Shown piece after piece: positions 18,288-27,926 of a stretch of DNA of 64,000 bases. The position numbers were made by a program, and so were the translations under genes. Source of the DNA: Leptospiraceae bacterium (GTDB lineage Bacteria; Spirochaetota; Leptospiria; Leptospirales; Leptospiraceae); assembly GCA_016711485.1 (NCBI GenBank), contig JADJSX010000023.1, positions 836,001-900,000 on the forward strand, given 5' to 3'. Below the pieces are notes generated by a model. The model did not search any database, was not told the origin of the DNA, and saw nothing but the letters and a program-made list of their open reading frames with translations. How positions within the stretch are numbered: the stretch's first letter is position 1; the number at the start of each line of letters is the position of its first letter.

Positions 18288-20672
18288 ATGAAGGAAGACA
18301 TGTTTAAAAAAATTGAGGGGCTTATGAGTGATTCTAAGTCCTTCGATGCTATCAAGAAAATTATCGCTGATTCAGAAAAAAAGGATAAGGATACATCCGC
18401 CCAAAAAGAATTATTACTTTCCTATACAAAAAGAATTGGGAAAATTGCTAGTTTTGACTTTGATATGATTACAAACAAAGTCGAATGGTCGGATGAAATC
18501 TATGAGATATTGGAAAGACGCCCAGATGAGTTTGATCATACAGCAGACGTTTTTTCTAAATTTATTCATCCTGATGATAAAGAAAATTCTAAATTGCAAA
18601 TGCAGATGGCAATACAAAATAAAGTTCCATACTATTTAGAATACAGACTAATTATGCCGGACGGCAGAATCAAATATGTATTAAGTGAAGGACAAATTGA
18701 AGTCCTAGATGAAAAGCCAATAAGAATGATCGGGCTCACCCAAGACATAACAGAAAGAAAATCAATAGAAGAAGAATTAAAAATATATAAACATATATTA
18801 AAGAATAATTGGGATGCCGTAGTTTTTGCAGACTTGGATGGAATTATACGTTATACAAATTCTTCTGCCGACGAATTATACGGATTTGCCGAAGGTGAAC
18901 TTTTAGGATTACATGTAAGTATATTCTTAAGTGGTAATATTTCCGAAAGCGAAGCTATAATGAAAACTATAAATGAATTAGGCGGTTGGTCGGGTGAACT
19001 AATTCAAAGCAGAAAAGATGGAACCACATTTCCAGCTCTTTTGACTGTATCGTTAGTGAAGAACGAACAGGGAAACCCAGTTGGATATTCTTCTAATAGT
19101 AAAAACATCAGCGAAAAAAAATTCTATGAACAAAAAATTGAAGGTGTACGAAATTTTTTAGATAGTATCATTAATTCAATTCCGACTCCCGTATTCGTAA
19201 AAGATGTTTTACATAATTGGATTTTAGTTAATGATGCATTTTGTAGTTTTATGGGTTATAGACGTGAGGAATTACTTGGTAGGTCTGATTATGATTTTTT
19301 CTCGAGAGAAGAGGCTGATGTATTTTGGTACAATGATAATAAAGTTTTGGTGGACGGAGAAGATGTAACGAATGAGGAGAGTTTTACAGATGTTAACCGT
19401 AAAACTAAAACGATTATTACCAGAAAACGTTTGTATGTCAATGAAGCTGAAGAAATATATATTGTTGGAGTGATAACCGATATTACCCACAATAAAGAAT
19501 TTGAAAATGAATTAATTAAAGCAAAAGAACGAGCAGAAGTTACAACATTAGCGAAAAGTGAATTTTTGGCTAATATGACTCATGAAATTCGCACGCCGAT
19601 GAATGCTATCTTAGGATTTTCTGAATTACTAAAAAATGAAATCAAGGAAGGTAAAGGGAAAAGATATATAGATGCGATTATGAGCAGTGGCAAAAATTTA
19701 TTAAATTTGATCAATGATATATTAGATTTATCTAAAATAGAAGCAGGGAAAATGCAAATTAAACTATCACCTGTAATGATTCACAGTGTGATGAGTGAGT
19801 TAAAGGAAATATTTAATTTAAATTCAATGGAAAAAAACTTAGAGTTGTCATTTATTATTTCGAGTAATTTTCCCAAAATCATATTAATTGATGAACTTCG
19901 ATTTAGGCAAATTGTTTCAAACTTAATTGGAAATGCTATAAAGTTTACAGAGTCTGGATCTGTAATAGTAAAAGTAAATGCAGTGTTTAATCGTAATAAT
20001 CCGAACAAAATAGACTTGCTAGTAGCAGTCGAAGATACAGGAATTGGTATTACAGACTCTGAGCAGGAAAAAATATTTGAAGCATTCTACCAACAATTAG
20101 ATCAAAATATTAGTAAATTTGGAGGCACTGGACTTGGTCTTACTATCTCTTGTAAATTAGCTGAGATGATGAGTGGAGAGATTAATTTAAGAAGTAAAGT
20201 AGGAGAAGGAACTACTTTTACACTTCGATTACCAGAAGTGCAGATAATGAATGAACACTTAGAAAAGGAAGAAGTTGGCAATTCCAGTCTCGATTTACCG
20301 AAATTTTCGCTCTTAATTGCTGATGATATAGATTATAATCGGAGTTTAATTAAGGATTTTTTAAGTGATTATGAAATTCAGTTTTATGAAGCGGCTGACG
20401 GACGTAAGGCAGTAACTTTGGCTAAAGAACTGAAACCAGACATAATTCTAATGGATATACGAATGCCAATAATGGATGGTTTAGATGCAAGTCGCATTAT
20501 AAAAGAAGATGATGAATTAAAAAATATTCCTATAATTGCGCTTACCGCATATGTGATGAAGGGAGTAGAGGAAGAAATTAAAAAATATTGTAACGGTTTC
20601 CTTCGTAAACCAATGAGTAAACAGGATTTACTTTCTGAGTTAATGATTCTTTTGCCTACCCGTATTTCGTAA
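18288..20672 (+). CDS. Cytoplasmic hybrid histidine kinase with three PAS domains
   Basis: The 794-residue protein has no membrane segment. Three PAS/PAC modules follow one another (about 45-160, 165-285, 290-410; PAC ends read GLTQDITERK, SKNISEKK and GVITDITHNK). The dimerisation domain has His432 in NMTHEIRTPMNA, and the ATPase domain has NAIKFTESG, VEDTGIG and FGGTGLGLTIS. A C-terminal receiver has Asp723 in LMDIRMP and a lysine in FLRKPM. The kinase is therefore of the intramolecular phosphorelay type, with no obvious Hpt or output domain. An internal ATG five codons in (18300) is an alternative start. PAS ligands are not predictable; haem or flavin is possible given the neighbouring cytochrome. 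Confidence 0.9.
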   Translation: MKEDMFKKIEGLMSDSKSFDAIKKIIADSEKKDKDTSAQKELLLSYTKRIGKIASFDFDMITNKVEWSDEIYEILERRPDEFDHTADVFSKFIHPDDKENSKLQMQMAIQNKVPYYLEYRLIMPDGRIKYVLSEGQIEVLDEKPIRMIGLTQDITERKSIEEELKIYKHILKNNWDAVVFADLDGIIRYTNSSADELYGFAEGELLGLHVSIFLSGNISESEAIMKTINELGGWSGELIQSRKDGTTFPALLTVSLVKNEQGNPVGYSSNSKNISEKKFYEQKIEGVRNFLDSIINSIPTPVFVKDVLHNWILVNDAFCSFMGYRREELLGRSDYDFFSREEADVFWYNDNKVLVDGEDVTNEESFTDVNRKTKTIITRKRLYVNEAEEIYIVGVITDITHNKEFENELIKAKERAEVTTLAKSEFLANMTHEIRTPMNAILGFSELLKNEIKEGKGKRYIDAIMSSGKNLLNLINDILDLSKIEAGKMQIKLSPVMIHSVMSELKEIFNLNSMEKNLELSFIISSNFPKIILIDELRFRQIVSNLIGNAIKFTESGSVIVKVNAVFNRNNPNKIDLLVAVEDTGIGITDSEQEKIFEAFYQQLDQNISKFGGTGLGLTISCKLAEMMSGEINLRSKVGEGTTFTLRLPEVQIMNEHLEKEEVGNSSLDLPKFSLLIADDIDYNRSLIKDFLSDYEIQFYEAADGRKAVTLAKELKPDIILMDIRMPIMDGLDASRIIKEDDELKNIPIIALTAYVMKGVEEEIKKYCNGFLRKPMSKQDLLSELMILLPTRIS

Positions 20673-20740
20673 AATTCAAGAATTCATTTTAGAAAAAAGA
20701 ATGACAGATTTTTACTTTGTTGTAGGATGCCCTGCAATTT

Positions 20741-21421
20741 ATGGAATTTGATGAAACTTTTAAAGCGTTGCTTTTACAAAACAAAGAGAATCCTGAAACA
20801 AATATACTAAAATTGGAAACTCCCATCCCAGAGAGTTATGAAGATTCTATGGAAACTTTTTTGGAGAAATTTTTTGTGGGAGATCCATTTGATATAAAAC
20901 CAGAAGATTTGGAAGTCGTTCTCATGGGCTCGGTAAAAGTAAAAAAACTAAAATCAAATCGAAGGCCATCTACTTTTTTAAGTATTCTCCGGTTTATTGA
21001 ACTCTACAGACAATTGTTTAAGTCGATTAATTCTGATTTAAACAGATTAGCTTCTTGTTATAGAGGAATTTTAACAAAAGATTCCAATGATCCAAAATTG
21101 ACAGAACTCAAAAATAAAGTTTTAGCAGAAGTTTTTTCGGCGGGTAGGATTTTAAAAAAATGGAATCCCCAGTTAGATCAGTTTTACAGGAAAACTATAC
21201 TTGCAATGAATAATAGTTTGGTTGATACTGACTCTACAAATGGAAATAAAAAAGGTGTTATAAATTTAAGAAAAACATACAGTGAGAGTTATTTAAACTT
21301 AACATTCAAACCTCATTATGAAGATTTGATAAATTTTTGTATTATTTGTATTGCATACTCATCAAAGCTAAAAAAAATTACAACCGAATACACTGCACAA
21401 GCAAAAATTGTTTTGGGGTAA
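20741..21421 (+). CDS. Hypothetical soluble helical protein
   Basis: The 226-residue protein has no signal peptide, membrane segment or family motif that I recognise. It is rich in K, E, L and N and looks mainly alpha-helical, with an acidic N-terminus (PIPESYEDSMETFLEKF) and a central basic stretch (SVKVKKLKSNRRPS). An ATG start fits a single gene 69 bp after the kinase stop. Codon use resembles the neighbours. It could be a lineage-specific regulator or structural protein; no function is proposed. Confidence 0.7.
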   Translation: MEFDETFKALLLQNKENPETNILKLETPIPESYEDSMETFLEKFFVGDPFDIKPEDLEVVLMGSVKVKKLKSNRRPSTFLSILRFIELYRQLFKSINSDLNRLASCYRGILTKDSNDPKLTELKNKVLAEVFSAGRILKKWNPQLDQFYRKTILAMNNSLVDTDSTNGNKKGVINLRKTYSESYLNLTFKPHYEDLINFCIICIAYSSKLKKITTEYTAQAKIVLG

Positions 21422-22027
21422 ATGCAGCCATTACACTTAAACTCATTTCGCAAAATTTAATTTTCCATTTACTTTACACCTATCGTATTTTTAGGGTAAT
21501 AAAATTTTAAACTAAATGCCAAACTTCATTTCAAAATTCGGAAAATTTAAATGATTACTAAGGATGGATTTTCCTTCATTTTCAGGATATTCTTGGATAT
21601 TGCATTTATGATTTGATGGCCATTGCAAATAGAATGATAGACAAAATTTTAAAAAATACTCTGTAAAAAAATGCCTTGTTTGGGAATATATTTTCTCTCT
21701 GTAAACTGAGAAGTTGTTACTCACCAGAAGTTGACACTAAGGAGAGCCTGCTGTCGCAATCTCTGTACGAATCTTATACATGCTTCACATTCACTATTAA
21801 ACCGACGGTAACTTCAAAAGAAATCAAATCATGAAAAGTTTTTTGTCTAGACGAAATACCAAAACTTTAAATAAGTTAAAATTACAAAAAAGAATTTGCG
21901 AGGATTATGTAGCGAGACGAACGTTTGAAACAGAATACTTATCTCTGTTCCTCCGTGGCTCAGTGGCTAATCTTATTACAGTTCAGCTAACAATGTTTAC
22001 TATAATTAAAAATTCCAAGGATGAACA
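21422..22027. other. 606-bp intergenic region upstream of the acyl-CoA dehydrogenase gene
   Basis: I see no convincing gene. Short frames on both strands (21512-21724 minus, 21831-22031 plus) have poor composition and no ribosome site. A CTCTGTTCCTCCGTGGCTCA stretch at 21941-21961 resembles a widespread intergenic repeat also seen, inverted, near 35768. CCAAGGATGAACA just before 22028 supplies the ribosome site (AAGGA) for the next gene. Confidence 0.5.
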
Positions 22028-23731
22028 ATGAAACTATTAAACCCAAAGAAAGAAAAGTATGACCATCTAGATGAAAAGTCTAGAAACCTAATGCTAAAGA
22101 CGATAGAATTTTTTGAGACAAAAGGCAAACTTAAAGTTTTGGACGATGACCACAATAAAGTTTGGTATGCGGACTTTTTAGAGTTCGTGAAAAAAGAAAA
22201 AGCGTTTTCGATTCTTATGACTCCAAAGGGTTACGGGGCAAGTGACTCTCGCTGGGATTCGAATCGTATCATGGCGTTCAATGAAATTTTAGGATTTTAC
22301 GGTTTATGTTATTGGTATACTTGGCAGGTTTCTATGCTTGGGCTGGGTCCGATTTGGCTTTCGAAAAATGAAGTTATTAAGAATAGAGCTGCAAAACTTT
22401 TAGAAGAAGGTGCAATTTTTGCCTTTGGTTTATCTGAAAAAGAACACGGGGCGGATTTGATTGGGAGTGATATGATGCTTATCCCCAACGGCGATGGAAC
22501 TTACAGAGCAAGCGGAGATAAATTCTATATCGGGAATGGTAATAAAGCGGCTATCGTTTCTACTTTTGGGAAAGTCGAAGGTAGTGGTGAATTCACATTC
22601 TTCGGAGTAGACTCTCAACATCCAAAGTATGAGTTGAAGCAAAATGTTGTTACCTCTCAAAACTATGTTGCCGAATATGAACTACATGATTACCCAATTA
22701 CGAAAGATGACATCATTTCTATTGGCCGTGAGGCATGGGATGCTTCTCTTGCGACTATTGCATTTTGTAAATTCAATTTAGGTTGGGGATCAGTTGGTAT
22801 AGCGACTCACGCATTTTATGAATCTATCAACCACGCTGCTCACAGAAGATTATTCAATCAATATGTAACTGATTTCGCTCATATCAAACAGCTTTTTATG
22901 GAAGCTTATACTCGAATTGTGGCGATGAGAATGTTTTCTTTTCGTGCAACTGATTATATGAGGACAGCTTCTGCGACTGACAGACGTTACCTTCTATTTA
23001 ACCCTATGGAGAAAATGAAAGTCACCATGCAAGGCGAAGAAGCAGTTACTGCTCTTTGGAATATCATCGCTGCAAAAGGATTAAACAAAGATGCTTATTT
23101 CGAAATGGCGATTCGTGATATTCAAATGCTCCCGCGTTTGGAAGGAACTGTTCATGTGAATATGATCCTCATTATGCGCTTTATGCAAAATTATTTCTTC
23201 AAGCCAGATGCATCTCTTCCTGTAATTCCGAGAGTTCATACTTTGACAGATGATACTTTCTTATTCAACCAAGGTGCGACCACAAAAGGATTTGATAAAG
23301 TTGTATTCCATGATTATAACATTGCGTATAACAGTTATAATCTCCCGAACATCTCTATCTTTAAAGAACAAATTGCAGTTTTCAAAGAACTACTGGATAA
23401 AGCGGCTCCTGATAAAACACAACGAGTGGATATAGACTTTATGCTCACTGTTGGGGAAATGTTTACTCTTGTGGCTTACGGTCAGTTGGTGCTCGAACAA
23501 GCAAAACTCACTAATGAAGACGAAGCTCTGATCGATCAAATCTTTGACTTTATGGTTCGTGATTTCTCGCGTTATGCGACACAGTTGTATTCAAAACCAA
23601 CTAGCACAAAAGAACAGCAAGACTATGCTATGAAAATTTTACGTAAACCTACTCTTAACCAAGAGAGATTCGATAAAATCTATAAAGAACAAATCATGGC
23701 TCTTGTGGATACGTATGAGATGAATCGGTAA
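22028..23731 (+). CDS. Acyl-CoA dehydrogenase family protein
   Basis: The 567-residue flavoenzyme carries acyl-CoA dehydrogenase patterns: the substrate/FAD region AFGLSEKEHGADLIGSDMML, the strand GTYRASGDKFYIGNGNKA, and the C-terminal helical domain (AAHRRLFNQYVTDF and QGEEAVTALWNIIAAKGLN). It is longer than the typical 380-residue enzyme and resembles the larger FadE-like group of about 560-600 residues. It should catalyse FAD-dependent alpha,beta-dehydrogenation of acyl-CoA, likely in fatty-acid use, the main carbon source of Leptospira. An AAGGA ribosome site precedes the ATG. It is followed by a strong terminator. Confidence 0.85.
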   Translation: MKLLNPKKEKYDHLDEKSRNLMLKTIEFFETKGKLKVLDDDHNKVWYADFLEFVKKEKAFSILMTPKGYGASDSRWDSNRIMAFNEILGFYGLCYWYTWQVSMLGLGPIWLSKNEVIKNRAAKLLEEGAIFAFGLSEKEHGADLIGSDMMLIPNGDGTYRASGDKFYIGNGNKAAIVSTFGKVEGSGEFTFFGVDSQHPKYELKQNVVTSQNYVAEYELHDYPITKDDIISIGREAWDASLATIAFCKFNLGWGSVGIATHAFYESINHAAHRRLFNQYVTDFAHIKQLFMEAYTRIVAMRMFSFRATDYMRTASATDRRYLLFNPMEKMKVTMQGEEAVTALWNIIAAKGLNKDAYFEMAIRDIQMLPRLEGTVHVNMILIMRFMQNYFFKPDASLPVIPRVHTLTDDTFLFNQGATTKGFDKVVFHDYNIAYNSYNLPNISIFKEQIAVFKELLDKAAPDKTQRVDIDFMLTVGEMFTLVAYGQLVLEQAKLTNEDEALIDQIFDFMVRDFSRYATQLYSKPTSTKEQQDYAMKILRKPTLNQERFDKIYKEQIMALVDTYEMNR

Positions 23732-23792
23732 AAAAATTTACCAAGGATGAACACAGATGGATTATTATTTTCTGTAGATTTGTCTTTTCGTT

Positions 23793-23832
23793 AAACCTAG
23801 GACAGGTTCGAAACCTGTCTCTAGGTTTTTTC
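23793..23832. terminator. Strong factor-independent terminator between convergent genes
   Basis: AAACCTAGGACAGGTT and AACCTGTCTCTAGGTTT form a long, nearly perfect stem with a 2-4 nt loop, followed by TTTTC on the plus strand and a matching A-rich/T-rich flank on the other strand. It ends the acyl-CoA dehydrogenase transcript and may also serve the leftward mcp. Confidence 0.88.
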
Positions 23833-23869
23833 TTTCTTCGTTTACAGTCGTAGTGACATTCCTTCTTTC

Positions 23870-26386
23870 TTATTTTAAATCTATTTTCCTTTTTGTTGGA
23901 TACGATTCTCTTCTCTTATCATCTTTTGGTTTTCTGATTATAAATCTTTTCACCATTGTTTGAAATGCTTCTGCTTGACTCGACAACTCAAGACTAGCCG
24001 CTGAACTTTCTTCGGCTGTTGCTGCTGCACTCATCGTTACTTGTGAAATCTGATTGATGCCGGATGTCGTTTCTACTACCGAAGAAGATTGCTCGATAGA
24101 AGCAGTCGCAATGTCTTTTACTAAATCTGTAACTTCTATAACTCCTACAGTCATTTTATTTAGCTCAAGTGCAGTTCTTCCTGCGATATCCATTCCGGAA
24201 CGAACAGTTTTAATTGAGCCTTCAATCATCTTAGTAGTTTCTTTTGCTGCGTTGGCACTACGAGACGCGAGGTTACGGACTTCCTCTGCTACAACATTAA
24301 ATCCTTTTCCATGTTGTCCCGCGCGAGCGGCTTCTACTGCTGCATTTAATGCAAGTATGTTTGTCTGAAATGCGATTGCATCTATTTCTTTTATGATCTT
24401 CGCAATGTTTTCAGATGTTTCACTGATTTCTTCCATCGCTTTGAGCATTCCTTTCATTTCATTATTGCTAGAGACAGCTTGATCCTTTACATTTAAGGCG
24501 CGACCACTTGCACTCTTCGCATTATTAGCGTTATCTTTAGCTTTTAGTTCTATGATTGCAAGAGTAGCAGTTATTTCTTCTACGCTACTTGCTTGCTCGT
24601 TTGAACCTTGCGATAGAGATTGACTGGAATCAGCTACTTGTCTTGAACTAATCAATATTTGCTCAGAGGCATCAATGATTTCTCCAATCAATTCATTGAA
24701 AGATTGAACGATCAGTTTTAATGCTTCTTTGATTTCCGCAAAATCACCGTTAAACTCCTTCTTAATTTCAACAGTTAGATCACCTGAAGACATAGAAGAT
24801 AAAACTCTAGAGATTTCTCCTACATATTCACTCAGAGTAACTAAACTTGAATTGAGTGATTTTTTAATAATCGCATGGTCGCCTTTGTAATCACCTGTGA
24901 CTCTTGCGCTCAAATTTCCTTTTGCTAGTTCGAGTAATACGTCAGAAGCTTCTTGAACAGGAATAATAACTGCGTCTAACGTCTGGTTAACCCCCTCGAC
25001 TACTTTTCGGAAATCACCTTTGTGTTTGGATGCATCAGCACGAGTAGATAACTTACCTTCAATCGCAGCACGAGATAACATGTTGGCATCTGCGACTAAT
25101 TCCTTTAATGCGTTTCGAATCGCAACGTTGCTTTTCGCCATGATGTCTTTTTCGGACATGACTTTTATTTCTACATCTAATTTACCTTCAGATAAACTTT
25201 GCACTACGCTTGCATCGTGTTGCGTATTTGAAATCATACTTTGGATATTTTTAAAAAGCAAATCATTTGGAGAACGCATCTCAATTTTTACGTCTGTATC
25301 ACCAACAGAAAGGGAAGATGCAATTCCAGTGAGTAAATTTTCTGACTCGATAAGTAAGTTTAAATTATTTTTAATAGTATTGAAATCTCCGTTATAGTTA
25401 TCTGTAATTTTCGGTGGAACGATTCCTTTTGAAATCTTATCCACGTAATCAGCTGCCACATTGAGTGGATTAATTACAGCGTCTAATGTCTTGTTAACTC
25501 CTTCAACAATTTTACGAAAGTCTCCAGGGTAACGAGAAATATCTGCACGAGTAGAAAGTTTTCCTTGAATGGCAGCTTCTGTCAAAAGGACTGCATCTTT
25601 TTTCATACTATCTAACATTGTCAACATATTACTAAGTGAGTTGGCTAGTTCTGCGATTTCATCATTAGAATTTGATTCTACTTTCACAGAAAAGTCACCT
25701 TCCTTTTCTACTCTACGAATTCCTAAAAGTAGGGCGGATAAAGGTTGTGTGATAGAATAGGAAGTCATATATCCGAGGAAGACTGATAATAGAATTGCGA
25801 TAGCCGATATACCAATTACATAAGAACTTGCTTTCTGGGAGTCATTGTATGCATCTTGGTTTGCTGTGGCGGATAATTCTGTTTCGTAAACAATTAAGTC
25901 TTTGACAGCTTTTAAATATTGCTGTTGTACAATCCAGAATTGCCCGAGTGTTTCATTTGCGCCTTTATAATTACCTGATTCAATTTGGGCTAAGTATTTA
26001 TCTTGGATTGGGGTGAATTTTAATCGAGCATCGGCTAATTCTAGTATGCCGGATCTTTCTTTTTCTGTATTTGCATTTTCCTTAAGAAACTGAATGTCTT
26101 GCATATTGCCTGAACGATTCTGGAGAATTCTATCTTTTGCAATTAGAGCTTCTTCTTTTGATTCTTTAACTGTAGCATTCAATAGTAAAATTGTATTTTC
26201 ATTGACGCGGTCGATTATGTTATTACTACGAACTACTTTTGGTGAATAGACTTTTGTAATTTTTTCTAAGCTACCACCTAAATGACTCATCAAATAAAAC
26301 ACTATTGTACTAAGCAGGACAAGAAAAAATGTTACTAATCCGTAGCCCAGCCTAAGTTTTGTTGAAATTTTTTGATCTTTTAACAT
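23870..26386 (-). CDS. Methyl-accepting chemotaxis protein with HAMP-like repeats
   Basis: I place the start at the ATG at 26386 (MLKDQKISTKLRLGYGL), preceded by a GAGGG ribosome site, not at the far upstream ATG of the open frame, whose extra 90 residues are of non-coding character. The 838-residue receptor has helices at about 10-32 and 185-208, a four-helix-bundle-like sensor between them, a HAMP and several HAMP-like units. Two of these match the 91-residue units of the mcp at 12914; two others (SLSVGDTDVKIEM, SLSEGKLDVEIKV) do not. The signalling domain is complete. It is a lone receptor away from the che operon. Confidence 0.9.
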   Translation of the reverse strand: MLKDQKISTKLRLGYGLVTFFLVLLSTIVFYLMSHLGGSLEKITKVYSPKVVRSNNIIDRVNENTILLLNATVKESKEEALIAKDRILQNRSGNMQDIQFLKENANTEKERSGILELADARLKFTPIQDKYLAQIESGNYKGANETLGQFWIVQQQYLKAVKDLIVYETELSATANQDAYNDSQKASSYVIGISAIAILLSVFLGYMTSYSITQPLSALLLGIRRVEKEGDFSVKVESNSNDEIAELANSLSNMLTMLDSMKKDAVLLTEAAIQGKLSTRADISRYPGDFRKIVEGVNKTLDAVINPLNVAADYVDKISKGIVPPKITDNYNGDFNTIKNNLNLLIESENLLTGIASSLSVGDTDVKIEMRSPNDLLFKNIQSMISNTQHDASVVQSLSEGKLDVEIKVMSEKDIMAKSNVAIRNALKELVADANMLSRAAIEGKLSTRADASKHKGDFRKVVEGVNQTLDAVIIPVQEASDVLLELAKGNLSARVTGDYKGDHAIIKKSLNSSLVTLSEYVGEISRVLSSMSSGDLTVEIKKEFNGDFAEIKEALKLIVQSFNELIGEIIDASEQILISSRQVADSSQSLSQGSNEQASSVEEITATLAIIELKAKDNANNAKSASGRALNVKDQAVSSNNEMKGMLKAMEEISETSENIAKIIKEIDAIAFQTNILALNAAVEAARAGQHGKGFNVVAEEVRNLASRSANAAKETTKMIEGSIKTVRSGMDIAGRTALELNKMTVGVIEVTDLVKDIATASIEQSSSVVETTSGINQISQVTMSAAATAEESSAASLELSSQAEAFQTMVKRFIIRKPKDDKRRESYPTKRKIDLK

Positions 26387-26844
26387 TTTAAACCCTCTTG
26401 TTTGGTTCTTTTTTCTATATATTTCTAAAAACATTACAATAATTATGTACTGACTGGAAGTAAATAAATTATCCAAGATGATGATAAATGTCATATTTAA
26501 TTTTAAAAAATTAATTCGAATTCTGAATTGATAAGAACATTTATTCACAAAAAAACTAATGATACGATAGCCGGCGCCCAAATTGAGATTTAGATTGGAA
26601 GATTTTTGATAGGAATCTTTTTTCTGCGTATTGTTAGTAAAAATTTCAATCGGCAAATCGAGAGTAAACCCCTTTTGGAAAATCCTTTATTTCGGATTTG
26701 GTTATTCTTTTTCTTGTAGGATTTATGATTTTTCCGGTTCGTAAGTAAATCTTTATTATTAGGTATTAATCTGAATACGGAAATCGTTTCCGAATTTACG
26801 GAAAATACTTACTGAAAATGATTTTTAGTGGAAATACTTTATTT

Positions 26845-27441
26845 TTAGCCATACTGACTTCTTCGGTATTGAAAAATTGTCGTATAGCGGGAATTTTTAC
26901 GCGATAGGTAGACCTTTGCCCACAAGTCCAAATGCGGGGACTGAGGAATTCCGACAGCCCCCAAGTAGTAGGAGACTTTTTCTGCGAAATCTACAAAGTC
27001 AGCAATGAGTAGGTAAACCAAGAACGCAGAGATCGATAATCCAAAACTAACCCGGTATAACTTTAACTCTGCCCAGTCGTCCAAATTCGGGCGAAAAGCG
27101 ACTTTGATGAGATTTTGGTTTTTCTCTTGGTATTTGGTAGTATGATTTTGATAGGAAGGAATCATACCGTTTGCGATATGGATTTTGTATTTGAGGAGCA
27201 GATAAGCGACGTAAGCACGGACACCTTGGTGGCGGCGAATTTTTTCTCGAAATTTCTGGTAATACTTTTCGGGTATTAAAAGAGTTGAGCGGATTTCGAT
27301 AAAAGGATTTTTATCTCGCGGATAACGTGTGGTATTTGTAGATATACTTACGCCATTTATGTATTTTCCGGCGTCAATACCCCAAAAATTTTCTTCAATA
27401 AATGTATCAAGTTCAGCTTTAAGATATTCGTTGTAGTCCAT
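26845..27441 (-). CDS. DUF1564 family protein, intact copy
   Basis: I use the ATG at 27441 (MDYNEYLKAELDTF), which has AGGAG about 10 nt upstream, rather than the ATG 33 bp further out. The 198-residue basic protein has a conserved central part (HQGVRAYVAYLLLKYKI), a hydrophobic segment (FGLSISAFLVYLLIADFVDF) and the C-terminal AVGIPQSPHLDLWAKVYLSR. DUF1564 is a multicopy family known essentially from Leptospira and of unknown function; the pattern suggests a small helical protein with a ribbon-helix-helix-like segment. A degraded paralogue lies at 55408-55922. Confidence 0.82.
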   Translation of the reverse strand: MDYNEYLKAELDTFIEENFWGIDAGKYINGVSISTNTTRYPRDKNPFIEIRSTLLIPEKYYQKFREKIRRHQGVRAYVAYLLLKYKIHIANGMIPSYQNHTTKYQEKNQNLIKVAFRPNLDDWAELKLYRVSFGLSISAFLVYLLIADFVDFAEKVSYYLGAVGIPQSPHLDLWAKVYLSRKNSRYTTIFQYRRSQYG

Positions 27442-27654
27442 AAAAAGTATTCTCCTATCTAATACTAGGTTCAAAAACTTCTTACAAGTGCGGATTTTTA
27501 GGATTTTTTTTCGTTATTTAGACAAAAAAAGACAATGTAATAGACAGAGATTTTTGATCGAGACTAGGCAACATTATAAATTTCGGTATAAACTAATGAA
27601 TTGGGATCGTTTCCAAAATTGAGAGGTTAAAAAAAGTAAGACAAAATAGTAACT

Positions 27655-27925
27655 GATGTTACTCAAAAAGGCAAAATTATGAAATTTAAAGCCAAAATAA
27701 GAATATTAGAAATTGCTAATGAATTAATAAATACAATAGCCTGCGGTATAGCTCGGATGAAGGAGAGCACAGCGATGGGAGGAAAACCCACCGTTAGGTG
27801 TAAACTTCTAGTGGACGCTGGGTTCACCATAACTCAATCATTTCTTTTGTTAAGAAATGATAATGTAAGGTGAAATAATACCATATGTTACACAAAATGG
27901 AAAATTATGAAAATTAAAATGGGGT
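27655..27925 (+). repeat. MITE-like element, ACCTTACGC family, copy A, plus a partial second unit
   Basis: The block starts TGATGTTACTCAAAAAGGCA and ends GATAATGTAAGGTGA (about 27874). Immediately after it, from 27892, a second unit start (ATGTTACACAAAATGGAAAA) repeats the opening. The inner blocks TATAGCTCGGATGAAGGAGA, AGCACAGCGATGGGAGGAAA and CATAACTCAATCATTTCTTT are shared with the minus-strand copy at 58785-59133. A 64-codon frame (27679-27873) spans it and shares ACGIAR, KESTAMG and LRNDN with a frame in the other copy, but the lengths differ and I treat it as non-coding. Confidence 0.65.
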
Positions 27926-27926
27926 A

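Noticed and set aside
21512..21724. 70-residue minus-strand frame
   Set aside because: Isolated, no start signal, no recognisable motif.
21831..22031. 66-residue frame before the acyl-CoA dehydrogenase
   Set aside because: No ribosome site; it runs through a known type of intergenic repeat (CTCCGTGGCTCAGTGG).
26387..26656. N-terminal extension of the third mcp (extra 90 residues)
   Set aside because: The ATG at 26386 has a GAGGG ribosome site and begins like other receptors; the upstream part reads like untranslated AT-rich DNA.
27679..27873. 64-residue frame in a repeat, similar to an 80-residue frame at 58783-59025 (minus)
   Set aside because: Shared words (ACGIAR, KESTAMG, LRNDN) follow from DNA repeat identity; lengths and middles differ, copy C lacks the frame, and no ribosome site fits.
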